NCBI RefSeq assembly: GCF_900186955.1
Contig: NZ_LT906438.1
Span: forward strand, 2,914,001 to 2,978,000
Direction of reading: 5' to 3'
DNA: 64,000 nt
From: Bacillus pumilus
Lineage (GTDB): Bacteria; Bacillota; Bacilli; Bacillales; Bacillaceae
Part shown: one piece after another, positions 45,941-55,778 of the stretch
Layout: the number at the start of each line of letters is the position of its first letter
How positions within the stretch are numbered: position 1 is the stretch's first letter
Notes under the pieces: model-generated
Seen by the model: the letters and a program-made list of their open reading frames with translations, nothing else
Databases searched by the model: none
Told to the model about the DNA's origin: nothing
Program-made: the position numbers and the translations under genes

Positions 45941-46114
45941 TTGATTTCACACCTCAGATTGTAAAAAGCTAGTTTTAAAAAATCTTCTGAACATTATAGC
46001 ACGTTTTTCCCATTATGCTAAGCAGGGAAAAGATGCTAACCATAGCTTAAAATCCACTTTTTAGGGTACAATACAGTCACCTAACAGAGAGTATCAAGTA
46101 TCGGAGTGATGAGT

Positions 46115-46939
46115 ATGGACATTGTTCAGCCAGCTTATATGAAAAGTAAATTCGGTTTAGACATCTATTACGAGCACTATCCAAATCAGGGGAAGAAAAC
46201 ATTGATCTTAATTCATGGTCTTTTCTCTTCTACCTTCAGCTATCGAAAGCTCATCCCGCTTCTGAAACAAGACTTCAATTTAATCGCGATCGATCTGCCG
46301 CCATTTGGACAGTCCGAGAAGTCGAATACGTTTATTTACAGCTATCGCAACATGGCAAAGATCATTATCGAGCTAGCTGGTTACTTACAGATTCAGCATG
46401 CGATCCTTGTGGGTCATTCGATGGGCGGCCAAATTGCTTTATATGCCGCATCTGAACGGCCAGACCTATTTGAAAAGGCGATCCTTTTGTGCAGCTCAGG
46501 ATATTTAAATAAATCAAAGAGATCAGTTGTTTACAGCACATATATTCCTTATTTTTATCTCTATCTTAAAAGAAAGCTCTTGAAGCAAGGCATCATGAAA
46601 AATTTAACGGCTGTTGTGCATGATCATTCCATCATTGATCAAGAGATGGTGGATGGATATTTAAAGCCTTTTTCTGATGATCAAATTTTCCGAGGGATTT
46701 TCCGCTTGATTCGGCACCGGGAAGGGGATTTGACCTCGGATGTCCTAAAGAAAATGGAGACACCCGTGCTGCTCATTTGGGGTGAGGAAGATCGAATCGT
46801 TCCCATCCAAATAGGAGAGAGGCTACACAAGGATCTGCCAAACTCGACCTTGCACGCATTAAAAAAAACCGGGCACCTCGTTCCTGAGGAAAATCCGGTC
46901 TTTGTGTCTGATCAAATCGGACATTTCAGCCTGTCTTAG
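46115..46939 (+). CDS. yugF: Alpha/beta hydrolase YugF
   Basis: 274 residues from MDIVQPAYMKSKFGLDIYYE; CGGAG is eight bases before the ATG at 46115. Oxyanion region LIHGLFSST, nucleophile elbow GHSMGGQ (Ser near 104), acid near IWGEEDRIVP, and late His in KKTGHLVPEE. Substrate unknown. Tail-to-tail overlap of four bases with yugE. Confidence 0.93.
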   Translation: MDIVQPAYMKSKFGLDIYYEHYPNQGKKTLILIHGLFSSTFSYRKLIPLLKQDFNLIAIDLPPFGQSEKSNTFIYSYRNMAKIIIELAGYLQIQHAILVGHSMGGQIALYAASERPDLFEKAILLCSSGYLNKSKRSVVYSTYIPYFYLYLKRKLLKQGIMKNLTAVVHDHSIIDQEMVDGYLKPFSDDQIFRGIFRLIRHREGDLTSDVLKKMETPVLLIWGEEDRIVPIQIGERLHKDLPNSTLHALKKTGHLVPEENPVFVSDQIGHFSLS

Positions 46940-47196
46940 CGTGTGCAGGAGCTGCTGTCTCGTATGACGAAAAGCTGATTCGCTATATGTTGACAGCTCT
47001 CAAAAGGCAGGAGCTGCTCAAATGAGTGATGATAAATGGCTTGAATGTCTTTTGCTAAAGATAAAGAGTCTTCTGCGTCGTATAATGCACTGATGACGTC
47101 AGCAGGCTCCGTTTCATAAAAGTCCTCCCCATATTGAAAAGGGTCCCATGCCTTAATGAGTTGAATCATCTCTTCTACAGCTTGACTATCTTTCAT
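46936..47196 (-). CDS. yugE: DUF1871 protein YugE
   Basis: 86 residues from MKDSQAVEEMIQLIKAWDPF; the ATG at 47196 follows GGTGAT. DPFQYGEDFYETEPADVISA is the family's conserved block. Function unknown. Length agrees with B. subtilis YugE. Confidence 0.9.
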   Translation of the reverse strand: MKDSQAVEEMIQLIKAWDPFQYGEDFYETEPADVISALYDAEDSLSLAKDIQAIYHHSFEQLLPFESCQHIANQLFVIRDSSSCTR

Positions 47197-47279
47197 CGGT
47201 ATCACCGCTTATAATAAATTTTGTGATGTTTATTTTAGCACAACCAACAATGGTTGAAAAACGGCTAGAGGTGGGTTTC

Positions 47280-48455
47280 ATGAATTTCGACGAACAGATC
47301 ATACGTAAAGGTTCAAAATCAGTGAAATGGGATCAAGCAGAGTCTTTATTCCTTACAACAGATGCGCTGCCAATGTGGGTAGCCGATATGGATTTTAAAG
47401 CGCCGCAGGTCGTCCTTGATGCATTAAAAAAGCGATTGGATCATGGCGTATTTGGCTATGCCTTTCAAGATCAGGATACGCAGCAGGCAGTAGCAGAATG
47501 GCTCAAAAGAAGACACGGGTGGTCGATTCAGACAGAAGACGTCACCTTCACACCTGGAATTGTCACGGCACTTAGTTTTGCAGTCCAAGCCTATACAAAA
47601 CCAAGTGACGAAGTCGTCATACAGTCCCCTGTGTATACACCTTTTTATCAAATGATTGAACAAAATGGACGAACAGTCTCAACCAATCCTTTAAAAATAG
47701 AAAACAACCGCTATGTCATGGATTTTGATGATTTAGAGAAAAAATTAAGCAGACCTGAATCGAAGCTCATGTTCCTCTGTCATCCGCATAATCCGTCCGG
47801 AAGAGCGTGGTCAAAAGAGGAATTAAAGCAAGTTGGAGACCTCTGTATCAAGCACGGTGTCACAGTCGTTTCAGATGAGATTCATTCTGATTTGATGCTA
47901 TACGGAAAGCAGCATGTACCATTTGCTAGTCTTTCTGACGACATAGCACATATCACAGTGACGTGCATTGCACCAAGTAAAACATTTAATTTAGCTGGCC
48001 TCCAAGCATCTGCCATTATCATTTCCGATGAAGAAAAAAGAACCCTTTTCAACAATGAAATGCAAAGAAACGGACTGGCTAAACTGAATGCATTTGCGAT
48101 CCCTGCGATGGAAGCAGCCTACCGCCATGGCGACGAGTGGCTTGATGCACTTGTTCTTTATCTCGAAAGCAATATGAAAATGGCAATGGACTATATTGAC
48201 GAACATCTTCCAAACATGCGTTATATGAAACCAGATGCTTCTTATTTATTGTGGCTAGACATTCGGGATTATCAATTCAGTCAAGCGGAATTGAAACGCA
48301 ATTTGCTAAAAAAGGGCAAAGTGATCCTAGAGCTTGGTCACGTGTACGGACTCGAAGGAGACGGCTTTATTCGGATGAATCTCGGCTGTCCTACTTCAAC
48401 AGTCAAAGAAGGATTGAAACGCCTTCATCAAGCGTTTACGCAATCATCTGATTAA
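47280..48455 (+). CDS. patB: Cystathionine beta-lyase PatB
   Basis: 391 residues from MNFDEQIIRKGSKSVKWDQA, after AGAGGTG. PLWVADMDF-like LPMWVADMDFKAPQ, CHPHNPSGRAWSKEEL, VSDEIHSDLM, and PLP-lysine region APSKTFNLAGLQAS. MalY/PatB family C-S lyase in sulfur amino acid metabolism. Terminator follows. Confidence 0.95.
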   Translation: MNFDEQIIRKGSKSVKWDQAESLFLTTDALPMWVADMDFKAPQVVLDALKKRLDHGVFGYAFQDQDTQQAVAEWLKRRHGWSIQTEDVTFTPGIVTALSFAVQAYTKPSDEVVIQSPVYTPFYQMIEQNGRTVSTNPLKIENNRYVMDFDDLEKKLSRPESKLMFLCHPHNPSGRAWSKEELKQVGDLCIKHGVTVVSDEIHSDLMLYGKQHVPFASLSDDIAHITVTCIAPSKTFNLAGLQASAIIISDEEKRTLFNNEMQRNGLAKLNAFAIPAMEAAYRHGDEWLDALVLYLESNMKMAMDYIDEHLPNMRYMKPDASYLLWLDIRDYQFSQAELKRNLLKKGKVILELGHVYGLEGDGFIRMNLGCPTSTVKEGLKRLHQAFTQSSD

Positions 48456-48469
48456 GACCTATATGATCG

Positions 48470-48498
48470 AAAGAACATCCTCACGGGTGTTCTTTTTA
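48470..48498 (+). terminator. Terminator of patB
   Basis: AAGAACATCC and GGGTGTTCTTT pair around a 4-base loop, with a T-run. Confidence 0.85.
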
Positions 48499-48588
48499 AA
48501 GAAAAAAACCCTCCTTTTATCATATCTACTTTGTACATGAAATGATATAATGAGAGGAATTACTATTATTTACGAGGAGAGCATTTAA

Positions 48589-49881
48589 ATGGAAATGTTC
48601 AAGGATTTTCTGCTCCATGTATCTTTTATTCTATTTCCAATCTTTTTATATCACGCGCTATGGCTAAGCCGGACCCCTGCTCATTTCCCAAAAACGAATA
48701 AACTGCTCATCACAGTATTCGCATCCATCTCTTCAGCACTATGTATTATGTATCCAGTTGGTTCGATTTTAGACTTGCAGACTGGCCTTCAATCCATCCC
48801 TCTTGTACTTGCCATTTTATACGGAGGCTACACAGCTGGGATCGTCGCCATCTTGATAAGTTCCATGGTCAAATTCGTGATGTATGGCTCTTTTTTATGG
48901 GTTGGACTCATTGTCGTACCGATTTACTTTTTCATCCCATTTCTGTTCTACCGGAAATGGCGTCAGTATTCGAAGCTGAAAAAGCTGATGTATGGAGTGC
49001 TTATCGGTTTATCCAAAGGATTCTTTATTTACATTGGACTATTTGCGGTCAGCTTAATGGAATACAGCCCGGCCTTTATTATGCAGCAGAAGTTACTTGA
49101 GTTATTTTTCTCAACTCTTTACTACATATTCTTTCTCGTGCTAAGTATCTATTCCATTGAATTCGTGAAAGAAAATGCGCAAATGAGAACACAGCTCGTC
49201 CAATCAGAAAAGCTGACCATTGTAAGTGAACTCGCTGCAAGCGTTGCCCATGAAGTACGCAATCCGCTGACAGTGGTGAGAGGCTTTATCCAATTGCTCT
49301 TTTCTAGTGACAATACAAAAGAGACATCAACCAATAAAGATTATAAAAATCTCGTTCTGTCCGAGTTAGACAGGGCGCAGGATATTATCACGAGTTATCT
49401 TGACATTGCGAAACAAAATTATTATCAAATTGAATCTCTCAATCTATCTAAATTACTCGAGGAATGTGCATCACTGATGACATCCTATGCGAATTTCAAA
49501 TCGGTCACGATTCATCAATCCATTGAACCAGACTTATACATTCAAGGTGATGAAACGAAGATCAAGCAAGTCATGATTAATTTAATCAAAAATGCGATTG
49601 AAGCAGCCCCAGAACACGAAGGGAAAATTGAGCTTTATGCTTCAAAAGAAAATCATAAAATATGCCTTTTTTTCGTGGATAACGGTGTAGGAATGACAGA
49701 AAGCCAAATGAAAAAGCTTGGCGAACCCTATTACACATTGAAAAACAAAGGGACTGGACTTGGGCTGACCGTGACATTTTCTATCATTGAAAATCACCAT
49801 GGAACCATTCGTTTCAAAAGCTCGCTGCAGTCTGGTACAACCGTTACCGTGAAGTTTCCTGAAGATACAAGAAGAAAATGA
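48589..49881 (+). CDS. kinB: Sporulation histidine kinase KinB
   Basis: 430 residues. Six membrane spans in the N-terminal half (5TMR-type), H-box VAHEVRNPLTVVRGFIQLL with His near 222, N-box LIKNAIEAAP, G1 NGVGMTES and G2 GTGLGLTV. Feeds phosphate into the Spo0F-Spo0B-Spo0A relay. GAGGAG precedes ATG. TATAAT at 48546-48551 is a likely -10. Followed tail to tail by a small membrane gene and then kapB. Confidence 0.96.
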   Translation: MEMFKDFLLHVSFILFPIFLYHALWLSRTPAHFPKTNKLLITVFASISSALCIMYPVGSILDLQTGLQSIPLVLAILYGGYTAGIVAILISSMVKFVMYGSFLWVGLIVVPIYFFIPFLFYRKWRQYSKLKKLMYGVLIGLSKGFFIYIGLFAVSLMEYSPAFIMQQKLLELFFSTLYYIFFLVLSIYSIEFVKENAQMRTQLVQSEKLTIVSELAASVAHEVRNPLTVVRGFIQLLFSSDNTKETSTNKDYKNLVLSELDRAQDIITSYLDIAKQNYYQIESLNLSKLLEECASLMTSYANFKSVTIHQSIEPDLYIQGDETKIKQVMINLIKNAIEAAPEHEGKIELYASKENHKICLFFVDNGVGMTESQMKKLGEPYYTLKNKGTGLGLTVTFSIIENHHGTIRFKSSLQSGTTVTVKFPEDTRRK

Positions 49882-50061
49882 TCAATCCATTTTTTTTGTC
49901 TTTTTTTCATCTATCCGCTCCTGCTTCTTAGACGCACGAACGATCAGACGAAAGCAAATAAATGCAGCCATAAAGAAAATCACAGTGGTGATTGCCGCTG
50001 GGATGTACTCCCTTTTATCTTCAGGAAAATACAGTAGAAAGAGTGCGATGAAAGACAACAT
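49882..50061 (-). CDS. Small one-span membrane protein between kinB and kapB
   Basis: 59 residues, MLSFIALFLLYFPEDKREYI then a span PAAITTVIFFMAAFICFRLI and a Lys-rich cytoplasmic end. AGGGGG is eight bases before ATG at 50061. The frame is open upstream but overlaps kapB in antisense there and is rejected. It begins one base after kinB ends, with no terminator between. Function unknown. Confidence 0.65.
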   Translation of the reverse strand: MLSFIALFLLYFPEDKREYIPAAITTVIFFMAAFICFRLIVRASKKQERIDEKKTKKMD

Positions 50062-50151
50062 TCGCCATTCCCCCTTTTGCTCGTTTACTTCACTATATTG
50101 GCTAAAAGAAATGAAATACCTTCCTACGAGAAGGAAATGGAGGAATTTCAC

Positions 50152-50544
50152 ATGACAGACATTCAAATTGGACAAGTTGTGAAAGGATTTTATAAAACAG
50201 GTGTTTACATTGGGGAAGTGACAGCAGTGAAACCATCGGCCTATCTCGTTCAAGTAAAAGCCGTTCTGACACATCCCACTCAAGGCGACCTGCATCACCC
50301 AAAAGAAGCAGACGTGCCTTTTTTCCAAGAAAGACGGGCTTTGGCCTATCGTGAACAGACGAATATCCCTCATCATATGGTGAAGCCTTATGATGGCGTT
50401 ATACCAGATTATCAAGTATCACTAAAAGAAGCTGTAGAAAAATTAAAACAAGCGCTCCATGCGGATGAATCCAAATGGGCGGAAAAATCAAGAGCATGCC
50501 TATCTTCTCTCGAAAAAGATTATTTTCCAGAAGACGCCCGCTAA
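50152..50544 (+). CDS. kapB: KapB, accessory lipoprotein-like factor for KinB
   Basis: 130 residues from MTDIQIGQVVKGFYKTGVYI, after GGAGG. GEVTAVKPSAYLVQVKAVLT and HPTQGDLHHPKEADVPFFQE are typical of the KapB family. In B. subtilis it is needed for KinB-dependent phosphorelay. The usual kinB-kapB operon is interrupted here by the convergent small gene. Ends by overlapping kapD stop. Confidence 0.93.
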   Translation: MTDIQIGQVVKGFYKTGVYIGEVTAVKPSAYLVQVKAVLTHPTQGDLHHPKEADVPFFQERRALAYREQTNIPHHMVKPYDGVIPDYQVSLKEAVEKLKQALHADESKWAEKSRACLSSLEKDYFPEDAR

Positions 50545-51158
50545 TCAGCCGAATCAAAAAAATGTGAGAAATCGATCAGCTCACCAATTTTGGTTGTTTG
50601 CGGATTTTCCACATAGGCTCTGTCTTTTTCAAAAAGGGTTAACAGCTGATAAGTCGTCATGGCATCATCTAGTGCTTTATGATGCTTACCAGCTCCTTCA
50701 CTGCCGTATTCCTTTGCCGCCTTGCGAAGCCCTGTCAGTGTGCGATCACCAAAAAAGGTTTTATATTCAAAGGCAAGGTCCCTCAGCTTCCCCTTAAAAG
50801 GAAAGGCAATGTGATTGAGCATACAGTTTTGCTTCAGCACTTTCATGTCCATATTGCCCCATGTAATAATCTCACAATCCTCTCCCCCATCTAGCGACAC
50901 AAGCTTCTCGATAAATGCCTCAAAGGAAATTCCGCTCTCTACATCCTGCTGCGTAATACCGAGGAACGATTTACAGCGCTTCGTCAGCTTCGGGAACTTT
51001 TTCGGTTTGACGTAGCTAGAGAACGTGTCTATGATCGTTTCACTTGCCGCTTTCACTACCCCAGCTTCAATAATTTCAGGAAAAAAATTTTGCGGATGAT
51101 ACTTTCCATCAGGCATCGTAAATTCAAAATCGACCACAAGCACCGTCTTCTGTTCCAC
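50541..51158 (-). CDS. kapD: KapD, DEDD-family exonuclease-like sporulation inhibitor
   Basis: 205 residues starting with GTG at 51158, five bases after AGGTGAG; a GTG nine bases upstream has no site. DEDD motifs: VVDFEFTMPDGK (first acids), LGITQQDV, and HKALDDAMTTYQLL (last Asp with His, DEDDh type). KapD overproduction inhibits the KinA pathway in B. subtilis. Convergent with kapB. Confidence 0.92.
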   Translation of the reverse strand: MEQKTVLVVDFEFTMPDGKYHPQNFFPEIIEAGVVKAASETIIDTFSSYVKPKKFPKLTKRCKSFLGITQQDVESGISFEAFIEKLVSLDGGEDCEIITWGNMDMKVLKQNCMLNHIAFPFKGKLRDLAFEYKTFFGDRTLTGLRKAAKEYGSEGAGKHHKALDDAMTTYQLLTLFEKDRAYVENPQTTKIGELIDFSHFFDSAD

Positions 51159-51337
51159 CAGTCTCACCTCACTTTTTCATCAGTTTTTCATTCTGATACC
51201 ATTATATTAAGACGGACCTTGAAATCACTTCATTTTCTTGAAAATAATGCAGATTCACTATGCCCAACCTATTCATCAGATGAAAGATCGTTTAGTTTCC
51301 TTTATAATTATTAAGGAACACGAAATAAATAAAGAAG

Positions 51338-52555
51338 GTGGTCTCTATCACAAACAGGAAGAAAAACTTGTACATCATGTGGTTTGTGAACTTTTTTGTA
51401 TCTGCCAGCATTACAATGATCGTCCCTTTTTTATCACTTTACATAGAATCTCTTGATAGCAGTTATTCAAATGAATTTGTCCAAAGATGGAGCGGCTATG
51501 TCTTTGGCGTCACGTTTTTAACGGCCTTTCTGATTTCTCCGATTTGGGGACGGATTGGAGATCGGCATGGCTATAAAAAGATTTTGCTCATTAACGGGAT
51601 TGGGATCGCAACAAGTATTCTATTAATGGGGCTTGTGCAAACCGTTTATCAGCTATTCGCCCTGCGGCTCTTCATGGGGCTTGTCACAGGTTTTATCTCG
51701 ACTTCAATGGCACTCATCTCTGCACAGACGGAAAAGGCAACTGCAGGTAAAACCCTTGGAACGATGCAGATGAGTAATGTCGCCGGAGGATTGTTTGGTC
51801 CATTAATGGGCGGATTCATGGCAGACAGCGTCGGATTTATTTATACGTTTTTCCTCACAGCGGCTGTCATTTATGTGTCAGCAATTGTGATTATTTTCGG
51901 AGTGAAAGAACATCCCATCCGTTCAAAAGAAGCGAGGCGCGTTTCTTACTCACGGAAGGATGTGCTCGTTCATATTTTCAAACAGCCTTTGCTTGTCGTC
52001 ACGATGCTTTTAACGTTTATTACACAAGTAGGGAACTTTAGCATTCAGCCACTTTTGGCTTTATACATTCATGATTTACACGGTCCTGTTAATCTCGCAT
52101 TTTATGCAGGTCTTGCGTTCTCTGCAACTGGGCTTGGCAACCTGCTCTTTACACGAAAATGGGGAGATCTAGGAGATCGAATTGGTCACGACAAGGTGCT
52201 GCTTGCCCTTCTCATCCTCTCCTCTATTTTATTCATCCCGCAAGCAATGGCGGATTCCTATGCGATGTTAGTACTTTTCCGTTTTCTATACGGGATGGCA
52301 CTTGGCGGGATTATTCCATGTACGACGGCATATATTCGGATCAAAGCACCTGCCTCTATGCAAGGGGAAGTGCTTGGATACAATGTCAGCTTCCGTTTTC
52401 TTGGGAATGTTGTCGGTCCGGTAATTGGCGGCATTGTGGCGAGTCATTACGGGATTCCAGCTGTCTTTTATGTCACCGCCGGCATTTTTCTATTTGGCGC
52501 ATTATTTTTATGGGCAGTCCGCTCACAGTCGAAGGCAAAAGAAAGGAGTGTCTGA
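51338..52555 (+). CDS. yuxJ: MFS efflux transporter YuxJ
   Basis: 405 residues, twelve spans. GDRHGYKKILLINGIG is the loop 2-3 motif and GFISTSMALISAQTEKATAG follows. YuxJ-like multidrug group. The start is unclear: GTG at 51338 lacks a good site before it. GAAGGTGG lies within the first codons and would fit an ATC at 51347; AGGAAG would fit a TTG a few codons later. The true N-terminus may be 3 to 10 residues shorter. Confidence 0.9.
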   Translation: MVSITNRKKNLYIMWFVNFFVSASITMIVPFLSLYIESLDSSYSNEFVQRWSGYVFGVTFLTAFLISPIWGRIGDRHGYKKILLINGIGIATSILLMGLVQTVYQLFALRLFMGLVTGFISTSMALISAQTEKATAGKTLGTMQMSNVAGGLFGPLMGGFMADSVGFIYTFFLTAAVIYVSAIVIIFGVKEHPIRSKEARRVSYSRKDVLVHIFKQPLLVVTMLLTFITQVGNFSIQPLLALYIHDLHGPVNLAFYAGLAFSATGLGNLLFTRKWGDLGDRIGHDKVLLALLILSSILFIPQAMADSYAMLVLFRFLYGMALGGIIPCTTAYIRIKAPASMQGEVLGYNVSFRFLGNVVGPVIGGIVASHYGIPAVFYVTAGIFLFGALFLWAVRSQSKAKERSV

Positions 52556-52696
52556 TCCAGCATCAGATACTCTTTTTTCTTGTGTAGAAGCCTTATTCAC
52601 TAGACTTCAAGCCCATTCTTTTCTAAAAATAACCTTCTCGTATTCGCAAAAGAATGGTACGATATGGCTAGAAAATTGAAGAAAGTGAGTGACCTC

Positions 52697-54564
52697 ATGT
52701 TTCGTGCAATGATTGGTTGGTTATTACTTGCTGCCCTCATTCCATTATTTGTTCTGACTTTTTATCTATCAAAGGAAGAAGCTGCAAGTGTGAAGCCTGT
52801 GAACGAAGTGCTTGATCAAAAAATCAAGCTGGAAAAGATAGATTTTTCCCAAAACAGTTATATGTATGATCGGGATGGTTCCCTCATCTCCGAAATCGTA
52901 TCAAACGATGAAAACCGAGTGTTCGTCACGTATGATAAAATTCCTGATCATGTGAAGGAGCTGTTCCTCCGCTCAGAGGACCGTAACTTTTATGACCATA
53001 AAGGCATTGACTTTATGGGAGTTGTTCGTGCCCTTGCCTCAAATGTGAAAAACCATGGCATCAGCCAAGGCGCAAGTACGATCACACAGCAATTATCTCG
53101 TAATTTATATTTAAGCCATGAACGTTCGTTCACCCGAAAGTTTACAGAGCTGCTCTATTCCTATGAATTAGAGCGGAAATTCTCGAAAGATGAAATACTC
53201 GAAAGCTATTTAAATACGATTTATTTCAGTAATGGTGTTTACGGTGTCGGTTCTGCGGCTAATTACTATTTTGATAAGCCACTTAGTTCTTTAACGCTTG
53301 CACAGATGGCATTTATCTCTGCGATTCCAAACAACCCAACACTGTATGACCCATTGAAGCAATTCAAACACACAAAGAAACGCCAAGAACGACTGCTTGG
53401 CATTTTAAAGAAAGACGGCGTCATCACCAAAAAGCAATACAAAAAAGCCATCAAACAAAAAATCAACCTGTCCTTAAGTGAAAAGAAAAACCTTTACCCT
53501 GACTATGTGACATATGCCAATGAGGAATTTACCGATCTTGTGTCAGATCAGGAAGGCTTTACAAAACGCTTGAAGAAGGCCAAAACAGATGGAGCAAAAA
53601 AGCCATTCAAAAAGAATTATCTGAAAAGGTCAGTGCCCTGCTTCAGGATGGGGTCAAAATTTATACAGCACTTGATCCTTCCTTACAGCAACGAGCCGTC
53701 TATCAGCTCAATGCGCAGCTACCTTACCAAGGTGTAGAAGGCGGATCAGCGGTCATTAATCATGAAACGCATCAAATTGTCGCACTTGCTGGAGGCAAGA
53801 ACTATAAAAAGTTTGATTTCAACTACGCCTATCAAGCGCAAAGACAGCCTGGTTCTGCGATTAAGCCGCTTTTAGACTATGGTCCTTACATCGACCAAAC
53901 CGGTGCAACAGCTTCAAGCAAAATTAGTGCCGGCAAGTTTTGTAGCAGCGGATACTGTCCGCAGAACTATAATCATAAAACGTATGGAACCGTCACACTT
54001 GAAACAGCCTTTAAAAACTCTTACAATACCCCTGCGATCCGAATGCTAGATACAGTTGGTGTCAAAAAAGGCTTTAGCTATTTAGAGAAATTCTCATTCG
54101 AGCATATCGTAGCGGATGATTACCGCCTTCCTTCTGCACTTGGCGGATTTACGAAGGGCTTCTCGCCGCTAGAAATAACAGATGCGTATACCGTCTTTGG
54201 CAACCAAGGTGCTTACACGCAAAATCATTCGATCACAAAGGTGACAGACTTAAACGGCAAGACACTTTACAAGTGGAAAGAGTCACCGAAGCAAGTGTAT
54301 TCTCAGCGGACAAATGACACCATGCGTAAACTGCTTGCCTCCGTTGTAAAAAGCGGAACAGGGAAAAAAGCGAATTTCAGTTCCCCTTACATTGGTGGTA
54401 AAACAGGAACATCCAATGACTACAAAGACATTTGGTTTGTTGGACTGACAGATCAATATACAATGGGTGTATGGGTTGGAAGAGATAGAGGAACGGTTGA
54501 ATCTATTTACAGCTCAAGTCCGCACTTACGTATTTGGAAAAATACAATGCAATACGCCAGATAA
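52697..54564 (+). pseudogene. pbpD: pbpD (penicillin-binding protein 4), interrupted by a frameshift
   Basis: The first part (52697 to about 53600) encodes the transglycosylase domain (RSEDRNFYDHKG, QGASTITQQLSRNLYL). The rest, in another frame, encodes the transpeptidase domain with PGSAIKP (SxxK), NSYNTP (SxN) and GGKTGTSND (KTG). The break lies at a run of six A at 53596-53601: adding one A restores GAKKAIQKELSEKVSALL and a full class A PBP of about 623 residues, as in B. subtilis. As written, translation ends at 53737 with no transpeptidase. A sequencing error is possible. yuxK follows 18 bases later. Confidence 0.85.
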
Positions 54565-54582
54565 ACAGGAGGTTTGATTGCA

Positions 54583-54993
54583 ATGCATTCAACACATCCA
54601 TCCCATTTAATTTTATTTGATGGTGTCTGCAACGTATGCAGCGGCGCTGTTCAGTTTGTGATTAAGCGTGATCCAAATGAGCGAATGATGTTTGCTTCAT
54701 TACAATCAGAGACAGGGCAGCGCATTTTAAAAGAAAACGGTTTGCCTTTAGATGAGTTTAATTCATTCATTTATATTGAAAAAGGCACCCTTTATACGAA
54801 GTCGACAGGCATTTTAAAAGCAACGCGGCATTTAAAAGGGATCTACAGATGGAGTTATTTATTCCTTGCCATTCCGCGCCCTATCCGTGATTGGTTTTAT
54901 GAGCGGATAGCGAAAAATCGCTACAAATGGTTCGGTCAAAAAACATCTTGTATGATGCCTACACCTGATATTCAAAAACGGTTTCTATCATAA
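54583..54993 (+). CDS. yuxK: DCC-family thiol-disulfide protein YuxK
   Basis: 136 residues from MHSTHPSHLILFDGVCNVCS. The DxxCxxC signature is DGVCNVC near residues 13-19. AGGAGG lies ten bases before the ATG at 54583. Close spacing to pbpD suggests an operon. Function unknown; a redox role is inferred from the family. Confidence 0.92.
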   Translation: MHSTHPSHLILFDGVCNVCSGAVQFVIKRDPNERMMFASLQSETGQRILKENGLPLDEFNSFIYIEKGTLYTKSTGILKATRHLKGIYRWSYLFLAIPRPIRDWFYERIAKNRYKWFGQKTSCMMPTPDIQKRFLS

Positions 54994-55030
54994 AAAAAGC
55001 ATCCTCCACTATCGGAGGATGCTTTCTTTG
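54993..55030. terminator. Bidirectional terminator between yuxK and yufK
   Basis: AAAGCATCCTCC and GGAGGATGCTTT pair around ACTATC; A- and T-runs flank both sides. Confidence 0.9.
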
Positions 55031-55035
55031 TCTGT

Positions 55036-55593
55036 TTATGAAGGCAGACTTGCCATAACACTGTTATAAAGCTTAATAAATAAGTACAAAATGCCGATTA
55101 AAAACGTGGCCCAAAACAGCAAAATAAACATCATAAATCCAATTAAATTCAGCATGGAAAGCGATTGATAAATGCGGACTACTACCCAGATAAAATAAAC
55201 AAGACCTGCTAAAACAAATAGTCCGACAAGCAAAATCAGCTGCTGCGTCAGCAGAAATGCAAGCAAGCTGGCAAATAAATAAACAACGGATGCAATCCGA
55301 ATTTTCTTTAAGTTCTCTCCTTCAGGATCTTTCGCGAAAAAGAGTAGCGCCAGCTCTAACACCGTATCTGCAATCAGTTTCAAGGCAGATAAAATCATAA
55401 AATAAACAAGTGCAAAAGCAGCAAAAAGAGCAAGCCGGATGCCCTGTTCCGAGAAGAATTCCAGCATTCCTTTTAAAATACCTGCTTGAGTCAAGAAATC
55501 AGTCATAATCCCTACTGTGAAAATCGAAAAAGCAGAGCTGAATAGTAAAATCGAAATCAGCGGAAAATATCCAGTCAAATATGTATTTTTCAT
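55036..55593 (-). CDS. yufK: Membrane protein YufK
   Basis: 185 residues from MKNTYLTGYFPLISILLFSS; ATG at 55593 follows AAAGGATC. Five membrane spans; no catalytic motif. Located beside the malKR operon as yufK is in B. subtilis. Function unknown. Confidence 0.88.
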   Translation of the reverse strand: MKNTYLTGYFPLISILLFSSAFSIFTVGIMTDFLTQAGILKGMLEFFSEQGIRLALFAAFALVYFMILSALKLIADTVLELALLFFAKDPEGENLKKIRIASVVYLFASLLAFLLTQQLILLVGLFVLAGLVYFIWVVVRIYQSLSMLNLIGFMMFILLFWATFLIGILYLFIKLYNSVMASLPS

Positions 55594-55675
55594 AAATAGA
55601 TCCTTTCTCATAAGCTCACATTTATTATGGCTCACTTAAAACGGATTGACAAGATGCTTTCAAAGTAAACTGGTA

Positions 55676-55699
55676 GCAAAATCAAATTTGTGATTTTGC
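55676..55699. other. 24-bp perfect inverted repeat between yufK and malK
   Basis: GCAAAATCA and TGATTTTGC, 9-bp arms around AATTTG, about 80 bases before malK and as close to yufK. No T-run, so an operator is more likely than a terminator. Regulator unknown. Confidence 0.5.
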
Positions 55700-55778
55700 A
55701 CGTACATTCCTTCACAAACTTACATTTTCCCGTTAAAGTATTACTATTACGAAAAAATCGTGCGTTAGGGGTATACTC

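Noticed and set aside
50062..50415. 177-residue version of the small membrane ORF between kinB and kapB
   Set aside because: The extension is antisense to kapB and the good ribosome binding site belongs to the ATG at 50061.
54043..54564. Independent 173-residue gene after yuxJ/pbpD
   Set aside because: It is the transpeptidase C-terminal part of pbpD in the shifted frame, not a separate gene.
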